Below are positions 45,921 to 56,560 of a DNA stretch of 64,000 bases, one piece after another; positions within the stretch are counted from its first letter, which is position 1, and the number at the start of each line of letters is the position of its first letter. The stretch is from Alphaproteobacteria bacterium (GTDB lineage: Bacteria; Pseudomonadota; Alphaproteobacteria; Caulobacterales; Maricaulaceae): assembly GCA_016124205.1 (NCBI GenBank), contig WGOD01000003.1:1-64000 (forward strand), in the 5' to 3' direction. Under the pieces are notes generated by a model, which saw nothing but the letters and a program-made list of their open reading frames with translations, was not told the DNA's origin and did no database searches. Both the position numbers and the translations under genes were made by a program.

Positions 45921-46256
45921 CTAGTTTTTCGCGCCGGTGTCGCCACTGGCGTTGATGTCACGTGCGGCCCGGACAACGTTCAGCGTCCCCGCCGCAAAAC
46001 CCAGTATCAGCCCGACGATCAGCCCCCAGGGCGTCCAGCCGAGCAGTCTGTCGATGACCAGACCGCCGCCCGCACCGACGAGAACCCCGGCGAAGAAGTC
46101 GCTGCCGTAGCGCAGTCCGATGGACCAGCCGCTGCGGCTCGGGTTCCGGCGCTCCTCCTCGACGCGTCTGGCTTCGATCTTGGCGTTGAGACGCCGCTCG
46201 AAATCAGAGGCCTTGTCGCGGGGATCGCTATGGTTCGATTCGTCTTGGTCAGACAT
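45921..46256 (-). CDS. atpI: ATP synthase protein I (AtpI/AtpZ)
   Basis: 111 residues. An acidic, Arg-rich N-terminal half ([23 protein letters not shown]) precedes two helices joined around [32 protein letters not shown], the AtpI/AtpZ motif. The family assists c-ring assembly and magnesium handling. It is the first gene of the F0 operon, beginning 40 bases after the predicted promoter. Confidence 0.93.
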   Translation of the reverse strand: MSDQDESNHSDPRDKASDFERRLNAKIEARRVEEERRNPSRSGWSIGLRYGSDFFAGVLVGAGGGLVIDRLLGWTPWGLIVGLILGFAAGTLNVVRAARDINASGDTGAKN

Positions 46257-46295
46257 GATTTTCCGTACCCGCCAGGCCCCCCGGCGAGCGCGCGC

Positions 46296-46324
46296 AAGCT
46301 AGACAAGGGGTCTGCCCAAGTCAA
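46296..46324 (-). promoter_or_regulatory. predicted sigma70-type promoter of the F0 ATP synthase operon
   Basis: On the minus strand TTGACT (46319-46324) and TAGCTT (46296-46301) are separated by 17 bases and lie 40-68 bases ahead of the atpI ATG. The rest of the gap to the smc stop (46325-46369) shows nothing else. Confidence 0.6.
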
Positions 46325-46369
46325 GCAATGCGCATGCATAGCTAAATTCTTGAAATGCCGTAGCTTTTA

Positions 46370-49300
46370 TTACTCGGCGGCGATCAGCGTCTCGGCTTTC
46401 TGGAGATCGACCGAAACCAGCTGCGACACGCCGCGTTCGGCCATGGTCACGCCATAGAGGCGGTCCATGCGCGACATGGTCAACGGATTGTGGGTGATCA
46501 CGAGGAAGCGCGTCTCGGTCAGGCGGCGCATTTCGTCGAGCATGCGGCAGTAGCGATCAACATTCGCATCATCGAGCGGGGCGTCGACTTCGTCGAGCAC
46601 GCAGACCGGGGCGGGGTTCGACAGGAAGACGGCGAAGATCAGGGCCGAGGCGGTCAGCGCCTGCTCGCCGCCCGACAGAAGCGCCATGTTTTCCAGCTTC
46701 TTGCCCGGCGGGCAGGCGTAGATCTCAAGGCCGGCTTCCAGCGGATCGTCGCTCTCGGTCAGGCGGAGCTCCGCGCGGCCGCCCTCGAACAGCGTCTCGA
46801 ACAGCTTGCGGAAATGCCCGTCGACCCGCTCGAAGGCTTCCAGCAAGCGCGCCCGGCCTTCGCGCGACAGTGCGTCGATCCCCTTGCGGAGCCGGTCGAT
46901 CGCCGCGAGCAGGTCTTCGCGTTCCTTGGTCAGCTCCGTGCTCTGGGTCTGAAGCTCCTGGGCCTCTTCGTCGGCGCGCAGATTGACCGCGCCGAGGCGT
47001 TCCCGGCTCTGGCGCGCCGTATCGAGCCGGCGTTCGAGATCGTCGAGATCGAGTTCGAGGTGTTTTTCCTCGACCTGTTCCCGCAGAGCCTCGGGGCCGG
47101 CACCGCACGCATCGCGCAGACGGTCGGCGGTTTCCTCAAGGCGTTCGCGGGCTCCGGTCAGGCGGGCTTCGTCAGCGGCGCGGGCTTCACGCGCGGCGGA
47201 GGCTTCGCGCTCGGCGGCTCGGGCGGCGGCATCCGCTCCGCGAGCGCCGTCTTCCGCGCTCAGAACTGCTTCGCGGGCGTCGTTGGCCTTGCGTTCGGCG
47301 CGCTCGAGCGAGTCGGCCAGAGCGTCGAGCTTGGCCTCGATTTCGGCCGGGCGGCCTTCCAGCGCGGCGCGTGTCGCTTCCGCCTCGGTGACTTCCTTGC
47401 GCAGCGCCTCGATGCGGTCGCCGGCCGAGGTGGCGCGGCGGTTCCAGTCCTCGCGCTCGCGGCGCGAGGCGTCGAGCTTCTGCTTGCGGGCAGTCGCTTC
47501 GCGGTGGGCGACATCATAGGCGGTGCGGGCGTCGTCGGCGGCGCGGCGGGCGCGTTCGGCCTCATCGCGCGCCTTTGCCAGTTCGGCCTCGGCTTCGGTA
47601 TTGCCTTCAGCCGCAGCGAGCTTGGCGTCCGCTTCCGCCAGCGCGGTTTCGGCTTCCTGTGTCTCGCCGGTCAGGCGGGTGATCTCGGCTTCGAGCGAGG
47701 CGCGGCGCTCGGCTTCGCGCGCGGCGGTTTCCCGGGCGCGTGACAGGGCCGACATCGCCTCGCGGGCCGCGCGGTCGGCCGGCCCGATCGCGGCGCGGGC
47801 GGTGCTTTCGCCTTCGCGGGCCGTGCGAAGCGTTTCGGTGGCGGCTTCAGCGATGCCCATCACTTCGGCGATGCGGGGCTGGAGCGTCTCCAGTTCGCCG
47901 CGGGCCTCGTCGAGCCGGTTGCGCTGTTCGAGACGCGCCGCGGCGGCGGACGGTGCATCGGCGCGCGCGGCATAGCCATCCCAGCGCCAGACATCGCCGT
48001 CCTTCGTGACGAGACGCTGTCCGGGTTTCAGCTGTTTCGCCAGCGCTTCGGCCTTGCCGGCGTCCACGACGCCAATCGCGTCGAGGCGGGCGGCGAGTTC
48101 CTTCGGCGCGGTCACGTGTTTCGACAGCGGGATCGCGCCGGCGGGCAGGGCATCGGCGCGGATATCCGAGGCCGTCCAGTGGCGTCCGGCAAAGGGATCG
48201 AGCGAGGCATCGAGATCCTCGCCGAGTGCTGCGCCCAACGCCTTTTCATAACCGGGGGCGGCGCGCATCGCGTCGAGTGCGCGATTCTCGACCGCCTCCT
48301 GCGCCAGCATGCGTTCGAGCGCGGCGATCTCACGTTCCAGCGCCGAACGTTCGCCCTCGGCTTCGCGGCGCGCGTCGATGGCGGTGCGTTCAGCCTCTTC
48401 CGCTTCGCGGCGCGCGGTTTCTGCCGATTCGAGCGCCTCGCGGGCGGCGGCGAGTTCGGCCTCGGCGGCTTTCAGGGCTGCTTCGGCAGTTTCGGGTGCT
48501 TCGCCGAACATTTCGCCGAGATCGGCGCGGGCGGCTTCTGCGGTCTCAAGCTGGCGCGTCAGTTTTTCGAGACGCTGTCGATGGCTGTCGACCTCGCGGC
48601 GCGCCGAATCGCGAGCGGCGTGCAGAGCGGCGACCGCACGGGACGCGGCGTCGAGCGCCTCGTCCTTCTTGCGGCGGCGAGCCTCCGCATCGCTGCGCAC
48701 GGCTTCGGCACCGGCGAGTGCCTTCTCCTCGTGCGAGGCGGCGTCTTCGAGGGCCGTCACTTCGGCGGCGGCGCGTTCGGCTGCGGCCAGTGCGTCCTCA
48801 TGCAGCGCGCCTTCGCGCTCGATGGAGGAAGCCAGATCCTTCAGGCGCGATTCGAGCGCCTCGATATTGCGGCTGATATCGGCGGCATCGCGCTGGAGCG
48901 TGTCGCGTTCGCGTTCCAGACGGCGCAGGGCCGCGCCGGCTTCCGCTTCGGCGGTGCGGGCGGGTTCGAGCGATGCGCCCGCGGCTTCGGCCGCCGACGA
49001 GGCGGCGGCGGCCTTGCGAATCGCTTCCTCGGCGGCGGACCGGGTTTCGGCCATGCGCACTTCGGCGGTGTTCACCGCGTCGCGGGCATCCTGCCAGCGT
49101 TTCAGCCACAGGGCGGCTTCGAGCGCGCGGATGTCGCCGGAGAGATTGCGATAGCGCGCGGCCTGGCGTGCCTGACGCTGGAGCGCTTCATGCCGCGCTT
49201 CGAGATCGTCGATCACGTCCTGCAGCCGGTCGAGATTCGATTCGGCACCTTTCAGGTGCAGTTCCGATTCGTGGCGGCGGGCGCGCAGGCCGGCGACGCC

Positions 49301-49804
49301 GGCGGCCTCCTCCAGAACGCGGCGGCGATTTTCCGGCTTGGCGGCGATCAGCTCGCTGATCTGGCCCTGACGGACGAGGGCCGGGGAGTTCGCACCGGTC
49401 GAGGCATCGGCGAAGAGAAGCTGGACGTCCTTGGCGCGGACTTCCTCGCCATTGACCTTGTAGAGCGAGCCCGCGCCGCGCGTGATGCGGCGGATGACTT
49501 CCAGCGAGGCGCTGTCATTGAAGCGGGCCGGGGCAGTCCGGTCGGAATTGTCGACATTCAGGACGACTTCGGCGCGGTCGCGCGACGGGCGGGCATCGGT
49601 GCCGGAGAAGATCACATCTTCCATGCCGGAGCCGCGCAGCGATTTGGCCGAGGTCGCACCCATCACCCAGCGCAGGGCTTCGAGCAGGTTCGACTTGCCG
49701 CACCCGTTGGGCCCGATAATCCCCGTCAGGCCCGGCTCGATGCGCAGCTCGGCCGGGTCCACGAAGGACTTGAATCCAATGAGTTTGAGTGCCGTGAACT
49801 TCAC
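46370..49804 (-). CDS. smc: chromosome segregation ATPase SMC
   Basis: 1144 residues from the GTG at 49804. Walker A is GIIGPNGCGKSNLLEALRWVM near residue 30, and near the C-terminus come the signature LSGGEQALTASALIFAVF and Walker B PVCVLDEVDAPLDDANV. Two long Ala/Glu/Arg coiled coils flank a central hinge-like region around residues 500-590 (APGYEKALGAALGEDLDA; ELAARLDAIGVVD). SMC condenses and segregates the chromosome with ScpA/ScpB, not encoded here. Very long and highly charged, it explains the large opposite-strand open frames in the region. Confidence 0.97.
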   Translation of the reverse strand: MKFTALKLIGFKSFVDPAELRIEPGLTGIIGPNGCGKSNLLEALRWVMGATSAKSLRGSGMEDVIFSGTDARPSRDRAEVVLNVDNSDRTAPARFNDSASLEVIRRITRGAGSLYKVNGEEVRAKDVQLLFADASTGANSPALVRQGQISELIAAKPENRRRVLEEAAGVAGLRARRHESELHLKGAESNLDRLQDVIDDLEARHEALQRQARQAARYRNLSGDIRALEAALWLKRWQDARDAVNTAEVRMAETRSAAEEAIRKAAAASSAAEAAGASLEPARTAEAEAGAALRRLERERDTLQRDAADISRNIEALESRLKDLASSIEREGALHEDALAAAERAAAEVTALEDAASHEEKALAGAEAVRSDAEARRRKKDEALDAASRAVAALHAARDSARREVDSHRQRLEKLTRQLETAEAARADLGEMFGEAPETAEAALKAAEAELAAAREALESAETARREAEEAERTAIDARREAEGERSALEREIAALERMLAQEAVENRALDAMRAAPGYEKALGAALGEDLDASLDPFAGRHWTASDIRADALPAGAIPLSKHVTAPKELAARLDAIGVVDAGKAEALAKQLKPGQRLVTKDGDVWRWDGYAARADAPSAAAARLEQRNRLDEARGELETLQPRIAEVMGIAEAATETLRTAREGESTARAAIGPADRAAREAMSALSRARETAAREAERRASLEAEITRLTGETQEAETALAEADAKLAAAEGNTEAEAELAKARDEAERARRAADDARTAYDVAHREATARKQKLDASRREREDWNRRATSAGDRIEALRKEVTEAEATRAALEGRPAEIEAKLDALADSLERAERKANDAREAVLSAEDGARGADAAARAAEREASAAREARAADEARLTGARERLEETADRLRDACGAGPEALREQVEEKHLELDLDDLERRLDTARQSRERLGAVNLRADEEAQELQTQSTELTKEREDLLAAIDRLRKGIDALSREGRARLLEAFERVDGHFRKLFETLFEGGRAELRLTESDDPLEAGLEIYACPPGKKLENMALLSGGEQALTASALIFAVFLSNPAPVCVLDEVDAPLDDANVDRYCRMLDEMRRLTETRFLVITHNPLTMSRMDRLYGVTMAERGVSQLVSVDLQKAETLIAAE

Positions 49805-49872
49805 GGTGCCTCCGCCGGACCCCGGACGGATGTCACCATCCGTCCCTCACGCATCACTGCCCCTGGCGGATG

Positions 49873-50601
49873 TCATTCCCCCGCCTGATTCAGGTAATGA
49901 AGAATGATTCGGCGGAATGAGTCTGCACCGCCATTCGTCGGGATCACTTCGCCATCGATTCGCAGCGGCTCGCCGTCCGCGTACCAGACATATCCCTGAC
50001 CGTCCGGTGCCGCGCCGGTATCCACCAGTACACCGTTGAAATAGAAGGACGGAGTGCCGTTCACGCCATCTTCTGCCGCCTGTTCGTGCTGGGCCAGGAC
50101 AGCCTGCAAGACGTCCTGATTCTCCAGACAGGCATCGAAGGCCGCCTCGTCCATGCCGAGCGCCGCCGCGATCTGGAGATATTGCGGGCGCGGTCCGCCA
50201 TCACGGGCGGCTTCGAAAATGGCGCGCTGCTCTTCGAAAAGCAGATGGATGGCGTCGAAATAAAGCTCCGGATCGGCGCAGCGGGCCGTCATGAAGCCGG
50301 CCATCGCCAGGCGCGGTTCGCCGGTCAGCATTTCACGAAGCACGAAGCGAACCTCACCGGTCGAGATGAACTCGTCCGTGAGCATCGCCCAGTTCTCTTC
50401 GTACCAGTGTGCGCAATGCGGACAGGCGACCGAGGCGTACTCGATCATCAGAAGCGGGGCGTCGGCCTCGCCGAGCGTCCAATCCCCTTCGCGTTCCGCA
50501 CCGGGATTTCCGGCAGGCGCGGCGGCTTCGTCCTGGGCCAGGGCCGGGGCGGCGAAGACGACGGCCCCGGCGATCGCCGCAATCTTGAGAAGCTTATTCA
50601 C
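49873..50601 (-). CDS. periplasmic DsbA-family thioredoxin-fold protein
   Basis: 242 residues from the GTG at 50601, overlapping the upstream DsbA-like gene by eight bases. Signal peptide MNKLLKIAAIAGAVVFAAPALAQ. The active site is CPHC in ASVACPHCAHWYEENWAM, and DGVNGTPSFYFNGVLVDTG carries the cis-Pro of the thioredoxin fold. It is likely a periplasmic disulfide oxidase or isomerase of the DsbA/DsbG-like (thioredoxin_4) type. It is paralogous to the next gene and ends 68 bases before the smc start. Confidence 0.92.
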   Translation of the reverse strand: MNKLLKIAAIAGAVVFAAPALAQDEAAAPAGNPGAEREGDWTLGEADAPLLMIEYASVACPHCAHWYEENWAMLTDEFISTGEVRFVLREMLTGEPRLAMAGFMTARCADPELYFDAIHLLFEEQRAIFEAARDGGPRPQYLQIAAALGMDEAAFDACLENQDVLQAVLAQHEQAAEDGVNGTPSFYFNGVLVDTGAAPDGQGYVWYADGEPLRIDGEVIPTNGGADSFRRIILHYLNQAGE

Positions 50602-51418
50602 CGGTTTCACCTTCGCCTTCTGCTTCGGTTTCCGCGGCTTCGGCCGGTGCAGCCGTCTCGGCGGGAGCCGAGCCGCGCGCTTCGGCGAGCATGTAGTTGA
50701 GGAGGGTGCGGAAAGTGTCCTCATCGACGCGGCCCGGAACCGGCTCGCCGTCGATCAGGATCAGTTCGTCACCCCAGAAATAGACATTCTGGCCGTTGGA
50801 GCGGCGCGCTTCGAGCAGCTCGCCATTGATCACGAAGAGCGGGGTGGAGTTGATGCCATCCTCGATCGCCTGGTCATGCGCATCGCGCACAGACTGACGG
50901 TGTTCCTCGTTGTTCAGGCAGGCGTCGAACTCCGCTTCGCTCATGCCGGCCGTCCGGGCAACGGACAGAAGCTCGGCGCGCGCACCACCCGGCTGGCGGG
51001 CGGACTGGAAGATCGCGATCTGCTGCTGGAACAGAAGGTCGATCATGCCGAAATACTCATCGTCCGGCACGCAGCGCGTCATCATGAAGCCGGCCATGGC
51101 GATCGGCGCGGATCCGGTCAGCATTTCGCGGAACACGAAGCGGACGTCGCCGTCCTCGATGAATTCCTCCTCGATCATCGGGAAGACTTCCTCGTGGAAG
51201 TCGCGGCAGTGCGGACAGGCGACGGACGCGTATTCGACAACAGTGAGCGGAGCATCGGCGCTGCCGAGGGCGTGATCGCCCGCGCGTTCGTACTGGGTGC
51301 GCGGACCGGACGTGCCTGACGAGTTGCCTGCGTCATTGCCTCCGCCGCAGGCGGCCAGAGCGGTGGTGGCGGCGAGCGCCGCGATCGTGAACAGCCGTCG
51401 ATTGGCGAACATGGTCAT
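50594..51418 (-). CDS. lipoprotein DsbA-family thioredoxin-fold protein
   Basis: 274 residues from the ATG at 51418 (an ATG at 51412 is nearly as good). A lipoprotein signal with lipobox LAAC anchors it to the membrane; a Gly/Asn/Ser linker follows. The CPHC site is in ASVACPHCRDFHEEVFPM and the cis-Pro in DGINSTPLFVINGELL. Its C-terminus is Ala/Glu-rich (PAETAAPAEAAETEAEGEGETGE). It is a close paralog of the next gene, translationally coupled to it, so the pair probably acts together on periplasmic thiols. Confidence 0.92.
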   Translation of the reverse strand: MTMFANRRLFTIAALAATTALAACGGGNDAGNSSGTSGPRTQYERAGDHALGSADAPLTVVEYASVACPHCRDFHEEVFPMIEEEFIEDGDVRFVFREMLTGSAPIAMAGFMMTRCVPDDEYFGMIDLLFQQQIAIFQSARQPGGARAELLSVARTAGMSEAEFDACLNNEEHRQSVRDAHDQAIEDGINSTPLFVINGELLEARRSNGQNVYFWGDELILIDGEPVPGRVDEDTFRTLLNYMLAEARGSAPAETAAPAEAAETEAEGEGETGE

Positions 51419-51431
51419 GCTTCCTGTCCTG

Positions 51432-51950
51432 TCAGCTTTCGCGGGCGCGCACACCGCGCCCGAATTTTTCCAAGGCGGAGTTTAGCCGGGCTTCCGTGTC
51501 CGTCTCCACCCCTTCTCGCACGGTTTCCGCTTTCTGTGGCGGTGTTGCGGCAGGCGGTGCTGCCGGACGGTTCGGCCGGCCCTGCCGGATGCGGATTTTC
51601 ACCGGTGCGGATTTGCCGGCGAATTGGGCGACGCGCTGCAGGATGCGGCGCGATTCCGCTTCGATCACCGCTGCGGCGGGACCGCGCGCAGTCACGAAAA
51701 GCGTGCCGCCCCGGATCGAGTCCGGTGAACACCATTGCGCAAGCGTCTCGCCGACGATTTCAGGCCAATGCCGGGCCAGAGCTTCGGCACCCGGGCCGAA
51801 TTTCTCGGAGAGCGGTTTCAGGATCTTGCCCGCGGCCCGTCCCGCGCTCGGCGGGCCGGAAAAGGCCGCCTTGCCGCGGCGCTGCGCCAGATAGCGCGCG
51901 GCGGCGGATTCGACACTGACGGAACGGCGGGGCGGCTTCATGCGCGCCAT
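51432..51950 (-). CDS. DUF721/DciA-like protein
   Basis: 172 residues with the DUF721 core: RAAGKILKPLSEKFGPGAEALARHWPEIVGETLAQWCSPDSIRGGTLFVTARGPAAAVIEAESRRILQRVAQF. DUF721 includes DciA, which loads the replicative helicase DnaB in many bacteria; alphaproteobacterial members lie between mutY and dsbA genes, as here. The C-terminus is basic, then acidic. Assignment as DciA is likely but rests on family and position. Confidence 0.85.
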   Translation of the reverse strand: MARMKPPRRSVSVESAAARYLAQRRGKAAFSGPPSAGRAAGKILKPLSEKFGPGAEALARHWPEIVGETLAQWCSPDSIRGGTLFVTARGPAAAVIEAESRRILQRVAQFAGKSAPVKIRIRQGRPNRPAAPPAATPPQKAETVREGVETDTEARLNSALEKFGRGVRARES

Positions 51951-51989
51951 CCTTGTCCGGGAGGGGGCATCCGCACAAGTTCTGCGGCA

Positions 51990-53036
51990 ATGACAAAGCT
52001 GTCACGCGACACGATCACGCGCCTGCGCGGCGAATTGCTGGACTGGTATGACCGGTCCGGGCGGACATTGCCGTGGCGGATCCGGCCCGACGACCGGGAG
52101 GCAGGGCGCGTGGCCGACCCCTATTCGGTCTGGCTGTCCGAAATCATGTTGCAGCAAACGACCGTGCCGCATGCAACGCCTTACTGGCTTCGATTTCTGG
52201 ATCGATGGCCGACGGTGGAGGCGCTCGCCGCCGCGCCCGACGATGACGTGCTGACCGAATGGGCCGGGCTTGGCTATTACGCGCGGGCCCGCAACCTCAT
52301 CGCCTGCGCCCGTCAGGTGGCGGAGCAGGGCGGACGGTTTCCCGATACGCTCGAGGGGTTGAAGGCTCTCCCGGGGATCGGTGATTACACGGCCAATGCG
52401 ATTCTGGCGGCGGCCTTCGACAAGCCGGCCAGCGTCGTCGACGGCAATGTCGAACGGGTGATGACGCGCGTTTTCCGGATCGAGACGCCGCTGCCAAAGG
52501 CGAAGAAGGAGATCACGACGATCGCGGCGGAGATCGCCGATCCGGACCGGCCCGGCGACTATGCGCAAGCCATCATGGATCTGGGCGCGACGATCTGCAC
52601 GCCGCGCTCGCCGGCCTGCGGTATCTGCCCATGGCGGCCCGATTGCGCGGCGCAGAAGGCCGGGGTGCAGACGGATTATCCGAAGAAGCTGGCGAAGAAG
52701 GCGAAACCGGTCCGGCGCGGAATCGCCTGGCGGATCGAGCGCGGCGGACAGGTCTGGCTGCGCAAACGGCCCGAGACCGGCCTGCTTGGCGGCATGATGG
52801 AAGTGCCGGGCTCGGACTGGTCGATCGAATCGCCTGAGGCGGACCCGCCCTTCGAGGCCGAGTGGGAAGCCCTGCCGGAGGTTCGGCACGTCTTCACGCA
52901 TTTCACGTTGATGCTGGAAGTGCGCCGCGCCGATGCTCCCACGGGCTGGGAACCGGGCGAGGGCATCTGGGCCGATCTCGACCGGCTCGAGGCCTACGCC
53001 CTGCCGAGCGTGTTCCGGAAAGTGCTGGTGCTTTGA
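51990..53036 (+). CDS. mutY: A/G-specific adenine glycosylase
   Basis: 348 residues. Removes adenine mispaired with 8-oxoguanine. The catalytic Glu51 is in SEIMLQQTTVPHATPYW, the helix-hairpin-helix in LKALPGIGDYTANAILA, and the catalytic Asp in VVDGNVERVMTRVF. The [4Fe-4S] cysteines fit C-x6-C-x2-C-x5-C in CTPRSPACGICPWRPDC. The C-terminal NUDIX-like 8-oxoG domain follows. It is divergent from the DUF721 gene by 39 bases and followed by a palindromic repeat pair. Confidence 0.96.
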   Translation: MTKLSRDTITRLRGELLDWYDRSGRTLPWRIRPDDREAGRVADPYSVWLSEIMLQQTTVPHATPYWLRFLDRWPTVEALAAAPDDDVLTEWAGLGYYARARNLIACARQVAEQGGRFPDTLEGLKALPGIGDYTANAILAAAFDKPASVVDGNVERVMTRVFRIETPLPKAKKEITTIAAEIADPDRPGDYAQAIMDLGATICTPRSPACGICPWRPDCAAQKAGVQTDYPKKLAKKAKPVRRGIAWRIERGGQVWLRKRPETGLLGGMMEVPGSDWSIESPEADPPFEAEWEALPEVRHVFTHFTLMLEVRRADAPTGWEPGEGIWADLDRLEAYALPSVFRKVLVL

Positions 53037-53040
53037 TTTT

Positions 53041-53154
53041 CAATTCGTCTGCTCTTCGAAACGGACGCATGCGCGTCCTCCTCAGGACAGGACGAATTGA
53101 AACCGACCTTGATTGCCTGTCCTGAGGAGCGTCGAAGACGCGTCTCGAAGGGCA
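53041..53154. repeat. inverted pair of REP-like palindromic elements between mutY and ccrM
   Basis: CAATTCGTC (53041-53049) and GACGAATTG (53091-53099) bracket a first element ending CTCCTCAGGACAGG. A second, inverted copy begins CCTGTCCTGAGGAG at 53116 and ends CTCGAAGGGCAGG around 53154. The inner elements share CTTCGA-x-ACG and CTCCTCAGGACAGG in opposite orientation. These are dispersed palindromes of the kind seen between convergent genes; they also serve as the likely 3' ends of mutY and ccrM. Confidence 0.8.
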
Positions 53155-53164
53155 GGGGTTCCAA

Positions 53165-54885
<1,721 letters not shown>

Positions 54886-54942
54886 ACGAAGAGGATAGGC
54901 GATTCCCGTTTTTCCGATGCCTCGCTCACGCCGTGCGGCCGG

Positions 54943-55869
54943 TCAACGCCTCGGGGGCCAGGGCTTGTCCGGATTGTCCGGTGCCGGCGGGTTTGAGGTC
55001 GCCTGCTCCGGCACGGCTACGGGCGCTTCGCCTTTCGGCGGCTTCCGGCGGATGCCGACCGTGATCAGTTTCAGCCAGAAAAAGAGCGCGCCGATTGGAA
55101 TGGCCGCAAGCAGGAAGGCGGGTTCGACCTCGGCCGCCCGCGAATAGCCTCCCCCCAGGAAACTGAGTTCGAAGAGCTGATAATGTGTGATGGCACCCGA
55201 TCGCCGGACCGCGGGTGCGAGCATCTGCCAGCTGCCGGTTGTCCAGTTCAGCTGGAAGACGGGGTAGCAAGCCAGCAGGATGAAGAGCGTCCACAGGATG
55301 CGCCGCTTCACCCGTTTCAGCCGGTACATGGCGATCAGGGTCAGGATCACGAAGACCGGCACGCCGATCGCCGCGGCGAGAAAAATCTGGTGCGGGCGCG
55401 TCAGGACTTCGGGGGCGGCGTAGGCCGCAGGATCATAAAGGACGACCCGCAAGGTGGTGATCCGCAGCGGTTCGTCATTCTCTGCATAGAGCTGCTGGAT
55501 CAGCCCGTATTTGTCCTCGCCGTAAACCAGCAGGACCACGGCCGTGCGCCGGCGGCTTTCGACGGTGCCATTGGCCGATACCGTCACATTGTTGGAGAAC
55601 TGGTAGCCGATCAGGCTGCGCCGGTCGGGCGCTCCGTCGGGCAGGATGGCGAGGATTTCGGCAAATCCGCCATCGACCGATCCGGCCGGGATGGCCGGGT
55701 GAAGCAGTGGCCGCACCGGTTCCAGATCACCGGCCAGCGCTGCATCGGTCGCCAGATCGACGATCGCGCGGGTTTCCTCGTCGATCATCCGATCGGCCGC
55801 TTCGGACTGCAGCGCCTCGCAGGCACTCAGAAATCCGCACGCCAACAGAACCAGAAGTATCCGCATCAT
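54943..55869 (-). CDS. lipoprotein-start membrane protein of unknown function
   Basis: 308 residues from the ATG at 55869. The N-terminus MMRILLVLLACGFLSAC looks like a lipoprotein signal with lipobox LSAC. A soluble part (VVLLVYGEDKYGLIQQLYAE; SLIGYQFSNNVTV) precedes at least three hydrophobic stretches around IFLAAAIGVPVFVILTLIAM, ILWTLFILLACYPVFQL and AFLLAAIPIGALFFWLKLIT, and a Pro-rich cytosolic-like tail. No family is recognised. It is divergent from another unknown membrane gene by 112 bases. Confidence 0.7.
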   Translation of the reverse strand: MMRILLVLLACGFLSACEALQSEAADRMIDEETRAIVDLATDAALAGDLEPVRPLLHPAIPAGSVDGGFAEILAILPDGAPDRRSLIGYQFSNNVTVSANGTVESRRRTAVVLLVYGEDKYGLIQQLYAENDEPLRITTLRVVLYDPAAYAAPEVLTRPHQIFLAAAIGVPVFVILTLIAMYRLKRVKRRILWTLFILLACYPVFQLNWTTGSWQMLAPAVRRSGAITHYQLFELSFLGGGYSRAAEVEPAFLLAAIPIGALFFWLKLITVGIRRKPPKGEAPVAVPEQATSNPPAPDNPDKPWPPRR

Positions 55870-55981
55870 CCCCAACCCCCGCAGGTAAAACTGCCTGCAT
55901 TGAAGGTGTTGCGCAATTTCCAATTTAATTCTGCCCGGTGTTATATCGCGGCGGGACGGTGACCGGACCGGGAGTGGTCGA

Positions 55982-56560
55982 ATGCATCAAACGCAGGCCA
56001 ATACGCCTCGCCTCGACACGATCCTTCGCGTGACCGGATGGGGCGGCGCGATCACGCTGCTGCTGTTGCCGCTGATCGCGATGCAGTTCACCGACGAGGT
56101 CAACTGGACGCCGGGCGATTTTCTCGCCGCGGCCCTCCTGCTCGGTGCAACGGGCGTTGCCATGGAAGCTTTCTTCCGGAAGTCGCCAAACTGGATCTAC
56201 CGGATCGCGGGCGGGATTGCCGCGGGATCGGGCCTGCTTCTCGTCTGGTCGGTGCTGGCGGTCGGGATCATCGGCGCGGAAAGCGAACCGGTGAATCTCC
56301 TGTTCGCGGCGGTCTTTACCGTCCTGGTTGGCGGTGCGGTCATCGTCCGGCTCGAAGCGGACGGGATGGCGCGGACCCTGATCGCGGCGGCGGTCGTTCA
56401 GGCGATCATCACGGGCATCGCCCTGACCGTCGGCTATGGCTCCGAAACCGGCCATGCGCTGATCGAGGTTCTGGGGGCGAACGGCGTCTTCATCCTCGCC
56501 TTCCTGCTCTCGGCCGGCCTGTTCCGGATCGCGGCCGAGGCTCAGAACAACGCCGCCTGA
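55982..56560 (+). CDS. multi-pass membrane protein of unknown function
   Basis: 192 residues. Six hydrophobic segments are visible, from GAITLLLLPLIAMQF to VFILAFLLSAGLF, with short polar turns such as EVNWTPGD and FFRKSPNW. No known transporter motif is seen. The C-terminus overlaps the convergent radical SAM gene by 19 bases. Its neighbours are another unknown membrane protein (divergent) and the radical SAM enzyme, so context says little. Confidence 0.7.
   Translation: MHQTQANTPRLDTILRVTGWGGAITLLLLPLIAMQFTDEVNWTPGDFLAAALLLGATGVAMEAFFRKSPNWIYRIAGGIAAGSGLLLVWSVLAVGIIGAESEPVNLLFAAVFTVLVGGAVIVRLEADGMARTLIAAAVVQAIITGIALTVGYGSETGHALIEVLGANGVFILAFLLSAGLFRIAAEAQNNAA

Noticed and set aside
46490-49888. 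Gly/Phe- and Arg-rich open frames opposite smc resembling repeat proteins.
   Set aside because: They are complementary images of the Ala/Glu coiled coils of SMC.
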